From NCBI GenBank assembly GCA_039105265.1, contig JAPFFF010000010.1, positions 5,022,001 through 5,086,000 on the forward strand: a stretch of DNA of 64,000 bases, read 5' to 3'. Both the position numbers and the translations under genes were made by a program. The DNA is from Tritrichomonas musculus (Eukaryota > Parabasalia > Tritrichomonadida > Tritrichomonadidae). Shown one piece after another: positions 39,316 to 49,826 of the stretch; the stretch's first letter is position 1, and every line of letters starts with the position of its first letter. A model generated the notes under the pieces. It did not search any database. It was not told the origin of the DNA and worked only from the letters and a program-made list of their open reading frames with translations.

Positions 39316-40866
39316 TCATTGAGCAATTAAAGAAGAATTTTCCAGGTCGTCTAATTGTTTCAAAATAAATGACGCTCTCTCTTCTATTACTTTAGAATCG
39401 GATTCAACGAGGCCCTCTAATTTATCTCTCAAGCCATCACTTAAAAGCGTATTTAAAATAGGTACAACAGTCTCTAGAGCGTTATTTATCACATAGCCAG
39501 AGATTCTTATTATGGCATCAAGACATCTTAGAACTATGAGTATAGCATTGTTCAAAGCAAGCATTTCACAAATAAGATCAAGAGTATCATCATTCAAGAA
39601 GAAACTTAAATCTTGGATTGAGGTAAAAATAATAAGCGTTGCAATAAAGAACGCCGATTCACGACGAACCTCAAAGGCAGCACTTGTTGCTATATCAACT
39701 GATTTTTCAATGAAATCTGAAGTAAAAAGAGGAACAGTAAGATGAGGCGTTGATTCAACTAAATTAGACAAAACCCAATAGACATCAGCAGTATATTGAG
39801 TATCAATGAGATGCATAAGAGCTGGAAAAAGGCCACATTCTAGCAGAGTAGATATTTGTTCAGAATTTCCAACGCTGATATTACCAATTAGAGGCAAAGC
39901 ATTTTGAGTAAGTTCTGGATTATTGAGCATTGAAACAATGACTGGAAAAAGCTTTTGTTCGTAAATTGCAAAAACAAGAGCTGTGCTTTTATTTGTCATA
40001 TGCAAAAGACAGAGTAAAACAATGTTAACAGCAGGAATTGAATGTAGTGATAGCAATTTACTGATTGGTTCTACACAAGATGCGAGGATCGTTGCTTCAA
40101 TTAAGGTTTTATTTGAAAATATTTTGTTCATCGCTTCGCATGCTTGAATTGTTAATGATTCACTGCGTTCAGATTTGGCTATATCAACTAAGAAGTCGAG
40201 CAACCCAAAAGATAAAATTGAATCACGAGCGTATGATGATGATTCAGAAATTGAATCAGTTAGCATAACTGCTGCCTCAAGAAGAGGCAAAGACTGGGAA
40301 CTGAGCGCATCGAATAAATAGAATGTTAATCCATCATCTATAAAAACATTTTTATTATCTTCGGATATTGGAAATATTACAGTTAAAGCACGCATGAGCA
40401 TGAGTTTTATCTGTTCTGGATATTCAGAGTTCAAAGCATTAATAAATGCAGTAGGTATATCGGGATTTCGAGCTAAACCATAAGCTAAGCGAGGCGTTTG
40501 TTGAGCACATGCAGTGATATTATTGAGAAATTCAGCGAGTGTTGATAAATTATTCGAACTCAATTGTTTTATTGCATAATTCGGATCAAGAAATGGAAAA
40601 TTGGCGGAATCTATTAATGGACTTTTTAACATTGCTTGTGATGAGGCTGGAGTTTTTGATAAAAAAGCAGATAATGTAGGTCTTTGACTTCGTCTTAATG
40701 TCAAAGTACGAGCAGTTCTTTCGAGAGCTAATTGCTCCCTATAATAATCAAGATCTGCTTCACTAGACCTAAGAGATGAATAATTGTCTGTATCTTTGGA
40801 TGTTTGGAGTCGAAGATTCATGCTTGCATGAATTTTCAAATGACCAAATTGACAATCGTTTTTCAT
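39316..40866 (-). CDS. Armadillo/HEAT-repeat protein, importin-alpha-like
   Basis: 516 residues. The N-terminal 60 residues are polar with a basic patch (TARTLTLRRSQRP), which could be a shortened importin-beta-binding region. From about 85 to 500 there are some nine to ten helical repeats of about 42 residues, such as LLEAAVMLTDSISESSSYAR, SLTIQACEAMNKIFSN and LTQNALPLIGNISVGNSEQI. The W-x-x-x-N pattern of cargo-binding importin-alpha grooves appears once (VYWVLSNLVE). The likely role is a protein-interaction scaffold or nuclear import adaptor. The next gene (37685-39148, same strand) begins 167 bp beyond its stop. Confidence 0.75.
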   Translation of the reverse strand: MKNDCQFGHLKIHASMNLRLQTSKDTDNYSSLRSSEADLDYYREQLALERTARTLTLRRSQRPTLSAFLSKTPASSQAMLKSPLIDSANFPFLDPNYAIKQLSSNNLSTLAEFLNNITACAQQTPRLAYGLARNPDIPTAFINALNSEYPEQIKLMLMRALTVIFPISEDNKNVFIDDGLTFYLFDALSSQSLPLLEAAVMLTDSISESSSYARDSILSFGLLDFLVDIAKSERSESLTIQACEAMNKIFSNKTLIEATILASCVEPISKLLSLHSIPAVNIVLLCLLHMTNKSTALVFAIYEQKLFPVIVSMLNNPELTQNALPLIGNISVGNSEQISTLLECGLFPALMHLIDTQYTADVYWVLSNLVESTPHLTVPLFTSDFIEKSVDIATSAAFEVRRESAFFIATLIIFTSIQDLSFFLNDDTLDLICEMLALNNAILIVLRCLDAIIRISGYVINNALETVVPILNTLLSDGLRDKLEGLVESDSKVIEERASFILKQLDDLENSSLIAQ

Positions 40867-41155
40867 TTTTTCAATTGAAAAATTTAAAGTTTAACTAATA
40901 ATCATTTCTTAATTTTTTTACTTCATTTTAAATATAACATATATTTTAAAATTATTTTTATAATATTTGAACAAAAACTATAAATTTAACTTTTTGAATG
41001 ATCCCTCAGTATATTCATTGAGTTTTCAAAAACTCTTTTTTTGCCTCATGTAAATATTTTTTCATTTGTTTCCAATAAGTTTTCAATTCTAACACAAAAA
41101 ATGTATTTGAAATTCTCCGATTAGTTCATAAATTGTGTTAGTAAATTATATTTAA

Positions 41156-41502
41156 GGTTCTCCTTCCCCCAAAAAATGTAAATCATTCAATATTGAATTA
41201 ACTCATAGAATAAATAATTCAATAGAGCATTTTTCGGAAAAAGTTTTGGTGAAAAATAAAAAAAATTGGCCTCAACGATTAAATCTTATTTTATTCAAAA
41301 ATTTATTGATTTTTTAATTCTATGATTTCTATCTGTAAAAAAACAAAATCGATAAGATTTCATAAAATTATTTTTATTCAATTATTTGAAATATATATTT
41401 ATATGAATTTTTTATTTTAATTCATTTTTTAAAACGATATTTATGTATATTTTATTTGTGAAATCTCATTGAATTTAATCTTTTGAATTTGAAAGGAGAA
41501 CC
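41156..41502. mobile_element. TTAA-flanked MITE, 347 bp
   Basis: The 10-bp inverted termini GGTTCTCCTT are at 41156-41165 and 41493-41502, with TTAA on both sides (41152-41155, 41503-41506). TTAA duplication is the mark of piggyBac-type transposition. The size is close to that of the TTAA-flanked element at 58513-58850, but the sequence differs. Confidence 0.65.
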
Positions 41503-42069
41503 TTAAACAAAAGGGGTCGACTCTCTCAAATTTTTTTTGATTGAAAAATAATTATATCTTAAAAATTAGATATTATTTTTAATTAATAAATTTTTATATC
41601 AATATAAAATAGAATTCGGATTCATTTATTATATCTTAAAAATTAAAAAATTCATTATTTATTCAAAAAATCATTAAAAATAGTGTTTTTATTATGCTAC
41701 TTGAGGTATTTTCTTAAATGATTTACTATTTACATTATTTATATGTAGCTTTGAAATATAGTAATAACTGTTAATAAATTATATTATTGATATTCAAGAA
41801 ATTATTATTTTTTTCTAAATAAAAATTTTGAATTTAAAATTGAATCAAATGTTAGTTTTTGAAAAAATTATTTTGATAATATCAGAATTTTGAAAATAAA
41901 TTATTTTTATTAACAAATACTTATTTTTTTGATAATATATTAGTAATATCCTCATATTAATGATAATGTATTTATTATATATATTATAAATCACATTTAT
42001 ATTATTATAAAATATATTTTTACATTTTAACTCAGTTTATTTGTATATCACAATTGAGAATTAATTATA

Positions 42070-42277
42070 AACCTTGTTCAAAAAACATTACCTCCCTCTC
42101 AATTTAAAATATTCATATCTTTATATTTTAAATATGAATTAATTTTTTAAAATTTAATTAATATTATGATAATTATCTAATATATTATTAATGAAGAATG
42201 ATGCAATTAAATTGTATGATAAAAAAGATAAAATGATTTAAAATATGAAATGGAGGTAAAGTTTTTTGAACTCAGTT
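42070..42277. mobile_element. TA-flanked MITE, 208 bp
   Basis: The inverted termini are AACCTTGTTCAAAAAACATT and AACTGAGTTCAAAAAACTTT followed by ACCTCC in both. They are flanked by TA (42068-42069, 42278-42279). The termini start with the same AAC(C/T) as the elements at 22238, 51125 and 52838. Confidence 0.75.
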
Positions 42278-44393
42278 TAATAACGCATTAATTCAATTTT
42301 ATTTTTCATAAATAATATTATCTTAAATGATATTCAATTAATTACTTTTTAATGAATTTAAAATATGTAAATAAAATTATGAAAAAAGAATATATGATAT
42401 GAAGGTTATAAAATATTTATATATTTGGATATTTACAAATTCCCAAAATCTCTTTGGATGGTGGGAATTAGATAAGAACTCAAAAATATTTTCCCCTTTC
42501 AAAAGTTAAACTTTTTCTGTTTTTATTTTTTTTAGTGAAATATCTCTATTTTGGCTAATAGAATCGGCTTCATATTTAAAATTGCATTATGTTATTGATA
42601 ATGTTAATATTATTTATTATTAATTTTTTATAATTTTAGAATATGATAACCGCCAAACGTCGAACCCTTTTATTTAAACCAAAAAAAAAAAATTATTGAT
42701 TTTTTGAATTTGTAAATGTATGGAATGCTTTTTGAAATATTTTTATCTTTTTATATAGTAAATATTGATCGGTAACATTGATTATTCATATCATACTTAT
42801 GATGAATTGTATATATTTAACTTTATAGACCAATTATTTTTTTCTCATCAAAATGGAATATCTGCATGATACCATCATATATGTGCATTTGTATTTGCTT
42901 AACATATGTTTTATTGTTTTTAAATGCTAGTTTGTATTTTATATCACTTATTATTTCACTAATTATGAAGATATTATAAATTAAATTTTCGACTAAAAAA
43001 AATGTGATTTTTCTGGAGAGATTGGCTTAACCGTTTAATATAATTTTCGGATATGTTATTATATAATAAAATTAATGGTTTTTTATCGAGGCAAAGAAAC
43101 TTGATATAGCCATTAAAAAAAGATAAAAATGTTTGAAAACCAAATCTTCTCAAATAAACGTCTATTTTATTTTAATATTCATTTTTTTGAATAACCACGT
43201 TTTTTGGTTCTCACAAAAAATCTTGAATTTTCTGGAAAGACTGGAATAATATTACAAGCTCTAAACAATATATACCTTATAATATAAAATATAATGAGGT
43301 TTTACCGAGCCAATTAGGTTAAATATGTTTCTATTTTAGGATATTTATGTTTGCATAAATTTTTACATAAAAGCTCTTCAAATATTTTGTGAGTATAAAA
43401 TTTGGATTATTTATTTATATCTTATTAAAACAATTTCTTAAATAGAATATATATTAAATATATGATATAAATATGATAAAATAAATATAAAATGAAACAC
43501 AAAAATTATTTACAAATAAATACATATATAATTATAAATCTCTAAATGCATTCAAAATTAAAAACTCATCCATAATTCAAAGGTATAAAAATATTTTGAT
43601 AAAGCATTCATAAATAATTGTATGAGCTATTTTAATTCCTCATTATTAATGAAAATAATGATAGATTTTTATTTTCTCAAATTATTGTATGTAATCATTC
43701 AATAAAATTAATAACATTTTATTGAAATTAAAATCATAGTTTAAATTTCCAATATCTTATTTAATTTTTCAAAACCTAAATTATAATTAATAATTATATA
43801 TGTAACATTTTATATTCATTCATATTTCCAATGTATAATAAATTTTTATTGATTTTCATAATGGATTACTTGAATCGTATTTTTGAATACTTAATAGTTT
43901 TTATTTATTCAATTTATATATTTTGCATATATCTCACAATAAAATTTAAATATAATATTTTATGGCTATTATAATAATATAAAATTCAATATAAAAAGAT
44001 ATTATAAAATATGATGATTTAAAAACCACTAGTTATTTCTATTTCGTTTTTTTCGAGTTTCCATACATTTGAATTTGTTAGTGATATATACATTCAATTA
44101 TCATAAATTTTCATAAAATAATATTGTATATATCTGCTCCATTATTTTTTACTTCCATAATATAAAGTATAGAATGTTATATAATCTCATAGTTAACAAA
44201 TATATTCCATGTACATCTAAAAACAAAATATAATTTAATACATATGAAGATTTAATCTGATTATTTATAATGGAATATACAAATTTATCAATAAAAAAGG
44301 ATGAGAAATGGAAAAGTATTAGAAATAATAAATGACGTTAACATTAAAAAAAAAAAAAAATAAAGAATGATTGATATTAATTTACAAACATTT

Positions 44394-45488
44394 TTAGAAG
44401 AAACTCCCATTCTTACTTTTTTGATCTTCAAAATTTTTAATTTTGGCTTCAATATCAGAAATATAATTAACAAATTCTTCAGCTCCTTTTCCAACAATAA
44501 AAACATTATCATTATATTTAACTGCATTTAAGGAACTACGCAATTCTGCAAGCTCTTTTCTCAACTGAGCGTTTTCATTTTCATAAGCTTTAATCTGTGC
44601 AATTTCATTATTCTTTTTTTCTTTAAGGAATTTTTGGGAACTAGCATAATTAGAATTAATTGGTGACAAAACAGATATTGGCGATAATCGTTGGCTCCCA
44701 CTATTTAAATTGTTATCATTTTTTAATGTTTGCGATTTTGGAGAACCTGAATTTATATTAGGAGATGGAATGTTAAAATTAATATAATTATTTTGCTGTG
44801 ATGATTGTTGCAGAGCATTTTGAATCAATATCTGATCTTCTTCAGGTATTTCTGTTTTTGTGATTTCGAAATACTGAATTCCATTCAAATTATTTATTTG
44901 CTTCTTTTGAATAAATTGAATAATGTCACTTGTACTACTGGATGTTATTCCACAATAGTTTATTTTAATTGATTTAATTATATTTGGATCAAGAGTTGTC
45001 ATCATTAAATGCATAAGTTCATTACCTATTGGAATTTTAACCAAATTAATTGTTTCCAAAGATTTCGATTTTGATAAGGCGGTTATTAGCTTTTGCATAT
45101 AATCTCTCCTGATGTTCATATTTGAAAGCGTCAATTCTTTTATTCTTGTGGAACGAGGCAGAACATAACAAAGAAGTTCAATAATATTGCTAATGTAATG
45201 CGATTTATTTTTTGCTATTGAATTTGCTATAATTACTGGCAATTTTTTATTCGTTGATGCCACTGACGATGATGAAACGAGTGTCATTTGCTCAGCTTTG
45301 GCCATTGAGTCACAATTAAAACCTATCGACTGAATTTGCTTTTGAGCAAAATGCTGAAGAGTACGTAGGATAGGCTCATAGAATTCTGCAGGTATTTTAG
45401 AAAAATCGAATTGATAATCAGCACCTGTTCCGTCTCCAAGTTGCCTCACAACTTCTGGAGACAACATTTTTAATAAAAAAATTTTCAT
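44394..45488 (-). CDS. Leucine-rich-repeat and coiled-coil protein, CEP78-like arrangement
   Basis: 364 residues, or 357 from the second ATG (MLSPEVVRQL), which may be the true start. The first part has RNase-inhibitor-type leucine-rich repeats (IKELTLSNMNIRRDYMQKLI, SLETINLVKIPIGNELM, IKSIKINYCGITSSSTSDII, GIQYFEITKTEIPEED). A Ser/Asn-rich linker (SPNINSGSPKSQTL) leads to a C-terminal coiled coil (EIAQIKAYENENAQLRKELA) and a last helix. LRR followed by linker and coiled coil is the arrangement of the centriolar protein CEP78, but length and detail are too loose to name it so. It is read divergently from the uS14 gene, about 470 bp away. Confidence 0.65.
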   Translation of the reverse strand: MKIFLLKMLSPEVVRQLGDGTGADYQFDFSKIPAEFYEPILRTLQHFAQKQIQSIGFNCDSMAKAEQMTLVSSSSVASTNKKLPVIIANSIAKNKSHYISNIIELLCYVLPRSTRIKELTLSNMNIRRDYMQKLITALSKSKSLETINLVKIPIGNELMHLMMTTLDPNIIKSIKINYCGITSSSTSDIIQFIQKKQINNLNGIQYFEITKTEIPEEDQILIQNALQQSSQQNNYINFNIPSPNINSGSPKSQTLKNDNNLNSGSQRLSPISVLSPINSNYASSQKFLKEKKNNEIAQIKAYENENAQLRKELAELRSSLNAVKYNDNVFIVGKGAEEFVNYISDIEAKIKNFEDQKSKNGSFF

Positions 45489-45933
45489 TCAAATTTTCAA
45501 TTTATTGTCCGTTTATTAATTAAAATTGAAATAAGATCAAATTCATAAAAAAATCAATTTTCTCGTTCAAATTCCTCTAAAATCATTTGATCATTAAACT
45601 TTTATTTGATTTAATGCATGAAGAAATCTCTGGAAGTAATTAGTTTTGCTAGATAGATAAAACGTATACAAATTTTCTTTTTGGTATTGCCGTTTCTGAT
45701 TATCATATGAATAAAGTTTTAATCAACAATGCTTTTAAAACTTTACCATTTTATACATTACTAATATAGAATTGTACATTATATAATCATTTTTATCTTT
45801 CATTAAATTGAAGATATTTTACATAATTTTTATTATATATATGATGTATTTATTAATAATAAAGAAAGTATTCTCAAAACTTTTTTTATTTATTATAATA
45901 AACTATTGAATTTTTTTTAAAGATTTTGAATAA
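45489..45933. other. Divergent intergenic region between LRR gene and uS14
   Basis: AT-rich, no repeat recognised. It carries the upstream region of both genes; only the uS14 side shows recognisable core motifs. Confidence 0.4.
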
Positions 45934-45954
45934 AACGGTTATGGCCTGCCTTTT
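45934..45954 (+). promoter_or_regulatory. M3-M5 type core promoter of the uS14 gene
   Basis: AACGGTT at 45934-45940 matches the M3 motif (bound by a Myb-like factor in Trichomonas vaginalis). CCTTTT at 45949-45954 matches M5, which overlaps the transcription start there. The start codon at 45960 is only 6 bases beyond M5, giving the very short leader usual in trichomonads. An out-of-frame ATG at 45941 lies upstream of the expected start of transcription, so it should not be in the mRNA. Confidence 0.7.
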
Positions 45955-45959
45955 ATCAA

Positions 45960-46133
45960 ATGCCAGTCGACTTTGTTCCAAAACACAACCGTGATAACGC
46001 AAAAGGAAGCTTCGATCGTGGATGCCGTATTTGCAAGAGGCGCCGTGGAGTTATCCGTTCATACGGACTTAATATTTGCCGCAGATGTTTCCGTGAACGC
46101 GCAAACGTTCTTGGTTTCAAGAAGTATGACTAA
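45960..46133 (+). CDS. RPS29: 40S ribosomal protein S29 (uS14)
   Basis: 57 residues beginning [10 protein letters not shown], the normal length for this protein. It has the uS14 core [20 protein letters not shown] and [12 protein letters not shown], ending KKYD. The four cysteines (22, 25, 40, 43) form the C-x2-C-x14-C-x2-C zinc site. It is a small-subunit head protein next to the decoding region. Codon use differs from the neighbours: CGT, CGC, AAC, GGA and TTC are favoured, giving a clearly higher GC content, which is typical of highly expressed genes in an AT-rich genome. The start is fixed by family length and by the promoter motifs just upstream. Confidence 0.95.
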   Translation: MPVDFVPKHNRDNAKGSFDRGCRICKRRRGVIRSYGLNICRRCFRERANVLGFKKYD

Positions 46134-46446
46134 ACAGTTAACTTAAATAAATGTCGTCAACAATAATACTTTCTTGTTTTTATTACAAAATATTCAACAA
46201 TCTTTTATTTCAATTATTTTTATTATTTATCAATTGGAAACTGCATTAATCTACTTACAAAGCAATATATGTAATTTACATCATATGCTTAATAGATTGT
46301 AAATCCTTCAAATATCATTTTTTAATACTAATTTAAGTAGTTTTAAAATTCAAAATTTCTAAAATATTTTAAAAAATATGAAAAAATTGTAAAAAGGAAT
46401 ACTTTAAACATTGAATTGTTCCTTTTTCTCAGTAATATTATTTGAT
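46134..46446. other. Intergenic region between convergent genes
   Basis: Contains the 3' end signals of uS14 (AATAAA-like AAATAAATG at 46145) and of the AAA gene. No gene seen. Confidence 0.4.
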
Positions 46447-48711
46447 TTAGTCTTCATCATCATCTTCATAAACATTTCGAGACCTTCTAGCTCTAGGCCT
46501 TCTCTCATTTTCTTCTTCATCATCTTCATTATTATTTCTTCTTCTCCTGCTCCTCCTTCTCGAAGAATTATCGTCTTCAACTTCATCATCACGTCCTCCA
46601 TTTCTTCTCATTGATCTTGATCCTCTCTTTCTACTTCCCATTTCGTTATCATCATCTTCATCATCGTCTTCATTCATATTTCTACCTCTACTAGGTGGCG
46701 GTCTTCTTTTTGCTCTTTTATTGAAAGGATCATCTTCATCTTCGTCATCATCGCCATCATCATTTCTGACTGGTTTCTTTGAATTTCGCGAAGGGAACCG
46801 CTTATTTCGGTCTATTGCACCCTGGTCGTCTTCATCACTATCTTCATTGTTTCTTCCTCTTCTGCCAACATTTCTACCTTGTTTAGAAAATGGATCATTG
46901 TCTTCATCATCTTCATCATCATTAAATCTATTATTCCTCCTGTTTCGATTCTGGTTTCTATTTCTATTTCTTCCTCCACCAAAGTCATCGTCTTCTTCTT
47001 CATTTCTATTATTTCCTTCATCTTCTTCCTCATCATCTTCATTTCTTCTTCGACGAGAGCTGCGGTGACTTCTTCTTCTTCTGGATGAAGAAGACATTTC
47101 ATCTCGATGACGTCTTCTTCGTCTCCTCCTTGAGCCACCATCGCCTTCATCATCATCTTCTTCTTGATTATTTTCTTCATCATCATCATCATCAAAACGA
47201 TGTCGCCTTCTTCGATGGCGTCGATGTCGTCTATGGCCATCATCATCATCTTCATCTTCTTCTTGGTTACTTTCATCATCTTCGTTATGACGCCTTCTTC
47301 TTCTTCTACGACGACGACCTCCATCATCATCTTCGTCTTCATCATCACCACGACGATTTCTATTGCGGATTGTAGATGTTACTCCAAAGTGCATTGCCTT
47401 CATCTTTGTATTTAATGTATAAACAGCAAGCGAATCGACAACTTCAGTTCCTTGGTTACCAGTTGCTTCTTCGATAAGAGTAGTAACTGCAACTCGGCAT
47501 ATTCGCTCTATTTCTTTGGCACTAACATTTGAAGGAGCATTACCTTCAGCATTACTTTTACCACCAATTTTTCGAACAATTTCATTAAGGTCTTCATCTT
47601 CAATACGCATACCACCTGTGTAAAGCCTTATAAGTTCTTTGCGTTGATCAAGAGTTGGCTGATTAAGAACAATTCGTTGGCCAAAACGACCATCGCGAAG
47701 AAGAGCTGGATCAATACTTGTTGATGGGGATACTGCTGTAGCAATGACAATAACACCACTACGATTCATAACAGCATCAAAAAGATTGAAGAAGGTTGCA
47801 AGTTTAACGCGATCGGCAGTTAATTTAGATTGACGAAATGACGAAACAATATAATCTATATCATCAAACATAATAAGGCACTGGGGCTTTTCTGCAGTAT
47901 AACCAAAAACTTGATTTAATTTTTCAATGTAATCTGAAACACTTAATTTTTTGAGACGCCTTGCAGCGCAATAGATTGATGGAATGTTAACAGTATTTGA
48001 AATTGCTGATAAAAGACTTGTTTTACCACATCCAGGTGGTCCTTCAATAATAATACCTGTTGATGTAGGTAGATTAATTGATCTTAATACATTTTGTCGA
48101 TTAACTGGAAAATAAATATTGTTTTTAACAAAATCTATAATTTGCTTATCGAGAACCAAAGTATTTAAGTGTTTTGATATCAAAGGCTTTGGTAATAAAG
48201 GGCCTGGCTCAGCAGTAAAATATAATTTCGTAGATTTACTTGAAAAACTTCGATCTGTTGGGCTACATTTGAGAATTTTAAATGCTCTTTCTTCAGAATC
48301 AATTATCAACGTGAAAATCGAATCAACAGAAATTGGTCTTGGGTCTGAAGCGAAATAATTCTTAACAGCTGAAGTAAAATCACTGCCTTCATCTGAAATA
48401 GAATTTTTATCAAAAAGAGGAGCAATTTGAATGGCTTCGCAATGCTCTCTTTCAGAAAAAGGTAAAATTGGAACCGAATCTCCTGGAGATGCTCCAAGAG
48501 TCATTTGAACAGAATGAGTAATTCGTGTTCCTGTTGCAGGACAATCTTGATCTTGAACAACTTTTACGACGGTAATTAAGCCATTCACGCCTTTTACTAA
48601 GGCATATCCATTTTCTTCAATTCCAAGAGAAGCAATCGAATCTGGATGAAGTAAAATTGTAAAGTTTAGCGGTAAAGAAACGACTGATACTGTAAAAAGT
48701 TGCTGCGCCAT
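46447..48711 (-). CDS. Atypical CDC48/NSF-like AAA ATPase with long Arg/Asp/Glu-rich tail
   Basis: 754 residues. Residues 1-190 resemble a CDC48-N-type double-psi barrel region (SVVSLPLNFTILLHPDSIAS, GTRITHSVQM). One AAA module follows (about 195-445). Walker A is GPPGCGKTS (about 222-230). Walker B reads CLIMFDDID, with Asp where the catalytic Glu usually stands. The sensor-1 block is VIATAVSP, where most relatives have ATNRP, so the sensor Asn is missing. The arginine-finger block ALLRDGRFGQRI is present. The remaining 300 residues (about 450-754) alternate runs of Arg and of Asp/Glu, with RNRNQNRNRR and SSRRRRS, a disordered mixed-charge tail of the sort found in nuclear or condensate-forming proteins. 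A second AAA module, normal in CDC48, is absent. ATP binding is likely, fast hydrolysis doubtful. Confidence 0.85.
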   Translation of the reverse strand: MAQQLFTVSVVSLPLNFTILLHPDSIASLGIEENGYALVKGVNGLITVVKVVQDQDCPATGTRITHSVQMTLGASPGDSVPILPFSEREHCEAIQIAPLFDKNSISDEGSDFTSAVKNYFASDPRPISVDSIFTLIIDSEERAFKILKCSPTDRSFSSKSTKLYFTAEPGPLLPKPLISKHLNTLVLDKQIIDFVKNNIYFPVNRQNVLRSINLPTSTGIIIEGPPGCGKTSLLSAISNTVNIPSIYCAARRLKKLSVSDYIEKLNQVFGYTAEKPQCLIMFDDIDYIVSSFRQSKLTADRVKLATFFNLFDAVMNRSGVIVIATAVSPSTSIDPALLRDGRFGQRIVLNQPTLDQRKELIRLYTGGMRIEDEDLNEIVRKIGGKSNAEGNAPSNVSAKEIERICRVAVTTLIEEATGNQGTEVVDSLAVYTLNTKMKAMHFGVTSTIRNRNRRGDDEDEDDDGGRRRRRRRRRHNEDDESNQEEDEDDDDGHRRHRRHRRRRHRFDDDDDEENNQEEDDDEGDGGSRRRRRRRHRDEMSSSSRRRRSHRSSRRRRNEDDEEEDEGNNRNEEEDDDFGGGRNRNRNQNRNRRNNRFNDDEDDEDNDPFSKQGRNVGRRGRNNEDSDEDDQGAIDRNKRFPSRNSKKPVRNDDGDDDEDEDDPFNKRAKRRPPPSRGRNMNEDDDEDDDNEMGSRKRGSRSMRRNGGRDDEVEDDNSSRRRSRRRRNNNEDDEEENERRPRARRSRNVYEDDDED

Positions 48712-49145
48712 TTAAAGATTTTATTTTTATCGATTTAACTTTTTCTATTCTATTATTGATTTATCTTAAAGGTCAAATCTATTTTTGAAACAAAAAACAT
48801 TTTTATTGGTGGATCATTTAAGTAAAAATCAAGATTTTCTTTTTTAATTCTTTAAAAAAATAAAATGCGAATTATAAAAATACCTGACTTTGATTCTATC
48901 TCAAATTTATGATGTTGATCAAGATAATTTTATGGAAAGTTTTCAGGTAGCAATAATAATCAATTTCAATTCTACAATTATATAACTCGGTCAAGTAATT
49001 CTAAGCAAATCTTGGCGTAAAGTGATATAAGATCTTTAATAGCAAAAATAACCTTTCCAAAAAACGAACATTATTTCAGCTTTAGGTGAAAACCAAAGGC
49101 CAATTTTATAAGAATTGTGTCGGTTTATTTTACTAAAATATTTCA
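48712..49145. other. Divergent intergenic region
   Basis: 434 bp between the AAA gene and the coiled-coil gene start codons. No motif recognised with confidence. Confidence 0.4.
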
Positions 49146-49826
49146 ATGTGGTACGAAGAAAATAACCAGTTTATTCGAGCACCTACACCAAAAACTTTCG
49201 ATACAATGGTTCAAAATCTTGAAGATGGCGATTCAGTCATGTTCCAATCAATTAGTTTACCCAGTACCAAAAAACAAGAAAATGTTAATAATACCAGTAG
49301 TTCGACCAAAAATGATATTAATTCTAACAATGGCAGTCACAATAGCAGTGCTTGGAAGTCAATTTTAAATACGCAAGAAGAAGATAAGCCAAAAGGTCGA
49401 AGCTCTTCAACAATGGCTACTATTTCGCCATCAGGTCTTAAACAATATGATGATGGTGATGATGATGACGATGATTATAATGATGATGAAGAAATAAGAC
49501 AGATTAAACGCCAAATAACTCAAGCAGAAATTGAAAACGCAAGAAGAGATAAAATGATACAGAGTAAAGATGAACAAATTGAATCATTACAGAGACAGAT
49601 TAAAAGTCTTCAAGGATCACCAGCACGAGCAACTACATCGCAATCAAGAAGACCAGTTAACGACTCGGATTTAATTCAATTTTATAAAAATCAATACGAG
49701 ACTACATTATCTAATTACCAAAAACTTAAAGAAGTATTATCATTGAGTGCAAATGTATGTTCAAATACTAGCACAAAGCAAGCTCAATCAGCAAGACCAG
49801 CACGTAAGCTGGTGAAAAAACAATAG
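49146..49826 (+). CDS. Coiled-coil hypothetical protein
   Basis: 226 residues. The start MWYEENNQFIRAPTPKTFDT is the most distinctive part. A Ser/Asn-rich linker, an Asp run (DDGDDDDDDYNDDEE, about 102-116) and a coiled coil (about 115-155, IRQIKRQITQAEIENARRDK and EQIESLQRQIKSLQ) follow. The C-terminus is a second helical piece (DLIQFYKNQYETTLSNYQKL) and a basic end (RPARKLVKKQ). I recognise no family. It is expressed divergently from the AAA gene. Confidence 0.7.
   Translation: MWYEENNQFIRAPTPKTFDTMVQNLEDGDSVMFQSISLPSTKKQENVNNTSSSTKNDINSNNGSHNSSAWKSILNTQEEDKPKGRSSSTMATISPSGLKQYDDGDDDDDDYNDDEEIRQIKRQITQAEIENARRDKMIQSKDEQIESLQRQIKSLQGSPARATTSQSRRPVNDSDLIQFYKNQYETTLSNYQKLKEVLSLSANVCSNTSTKQAQSARPARKLVKKQ

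Larger units (their letters stand above)
40867..44393. other. 3.5-kb gene-free region
   Basis: Very AT-rich. It contains a TTAA-flanked MITE (41156-41502), a TA-flanked MITE (42070-42277) and two diverged direct copies of a roughly 90-base block beginning TTTTCTGGA(G/A)AGA(T/C)TGG at about 43010 and 43229. No coding region or RNA gene was recognised. Confidence 0.55.

Noticed and set aside
45941-45994. ATG-started 17-codon frame overlapping the uS14 start
   Set aside because: It lies upstream of the expected transcription start (CCTTTT) and is out of frame with the ribosomal protein.
46721-47415. Several plus- and minus-strand open frames rich in Ser, Phe, Met, Ile or His opposite the AAA gene tail
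   Set aside because: They are shadows of the Arg/Asp/Glu codon repeats; the minus-strand frame of the AAA protein continues in phase through the region.
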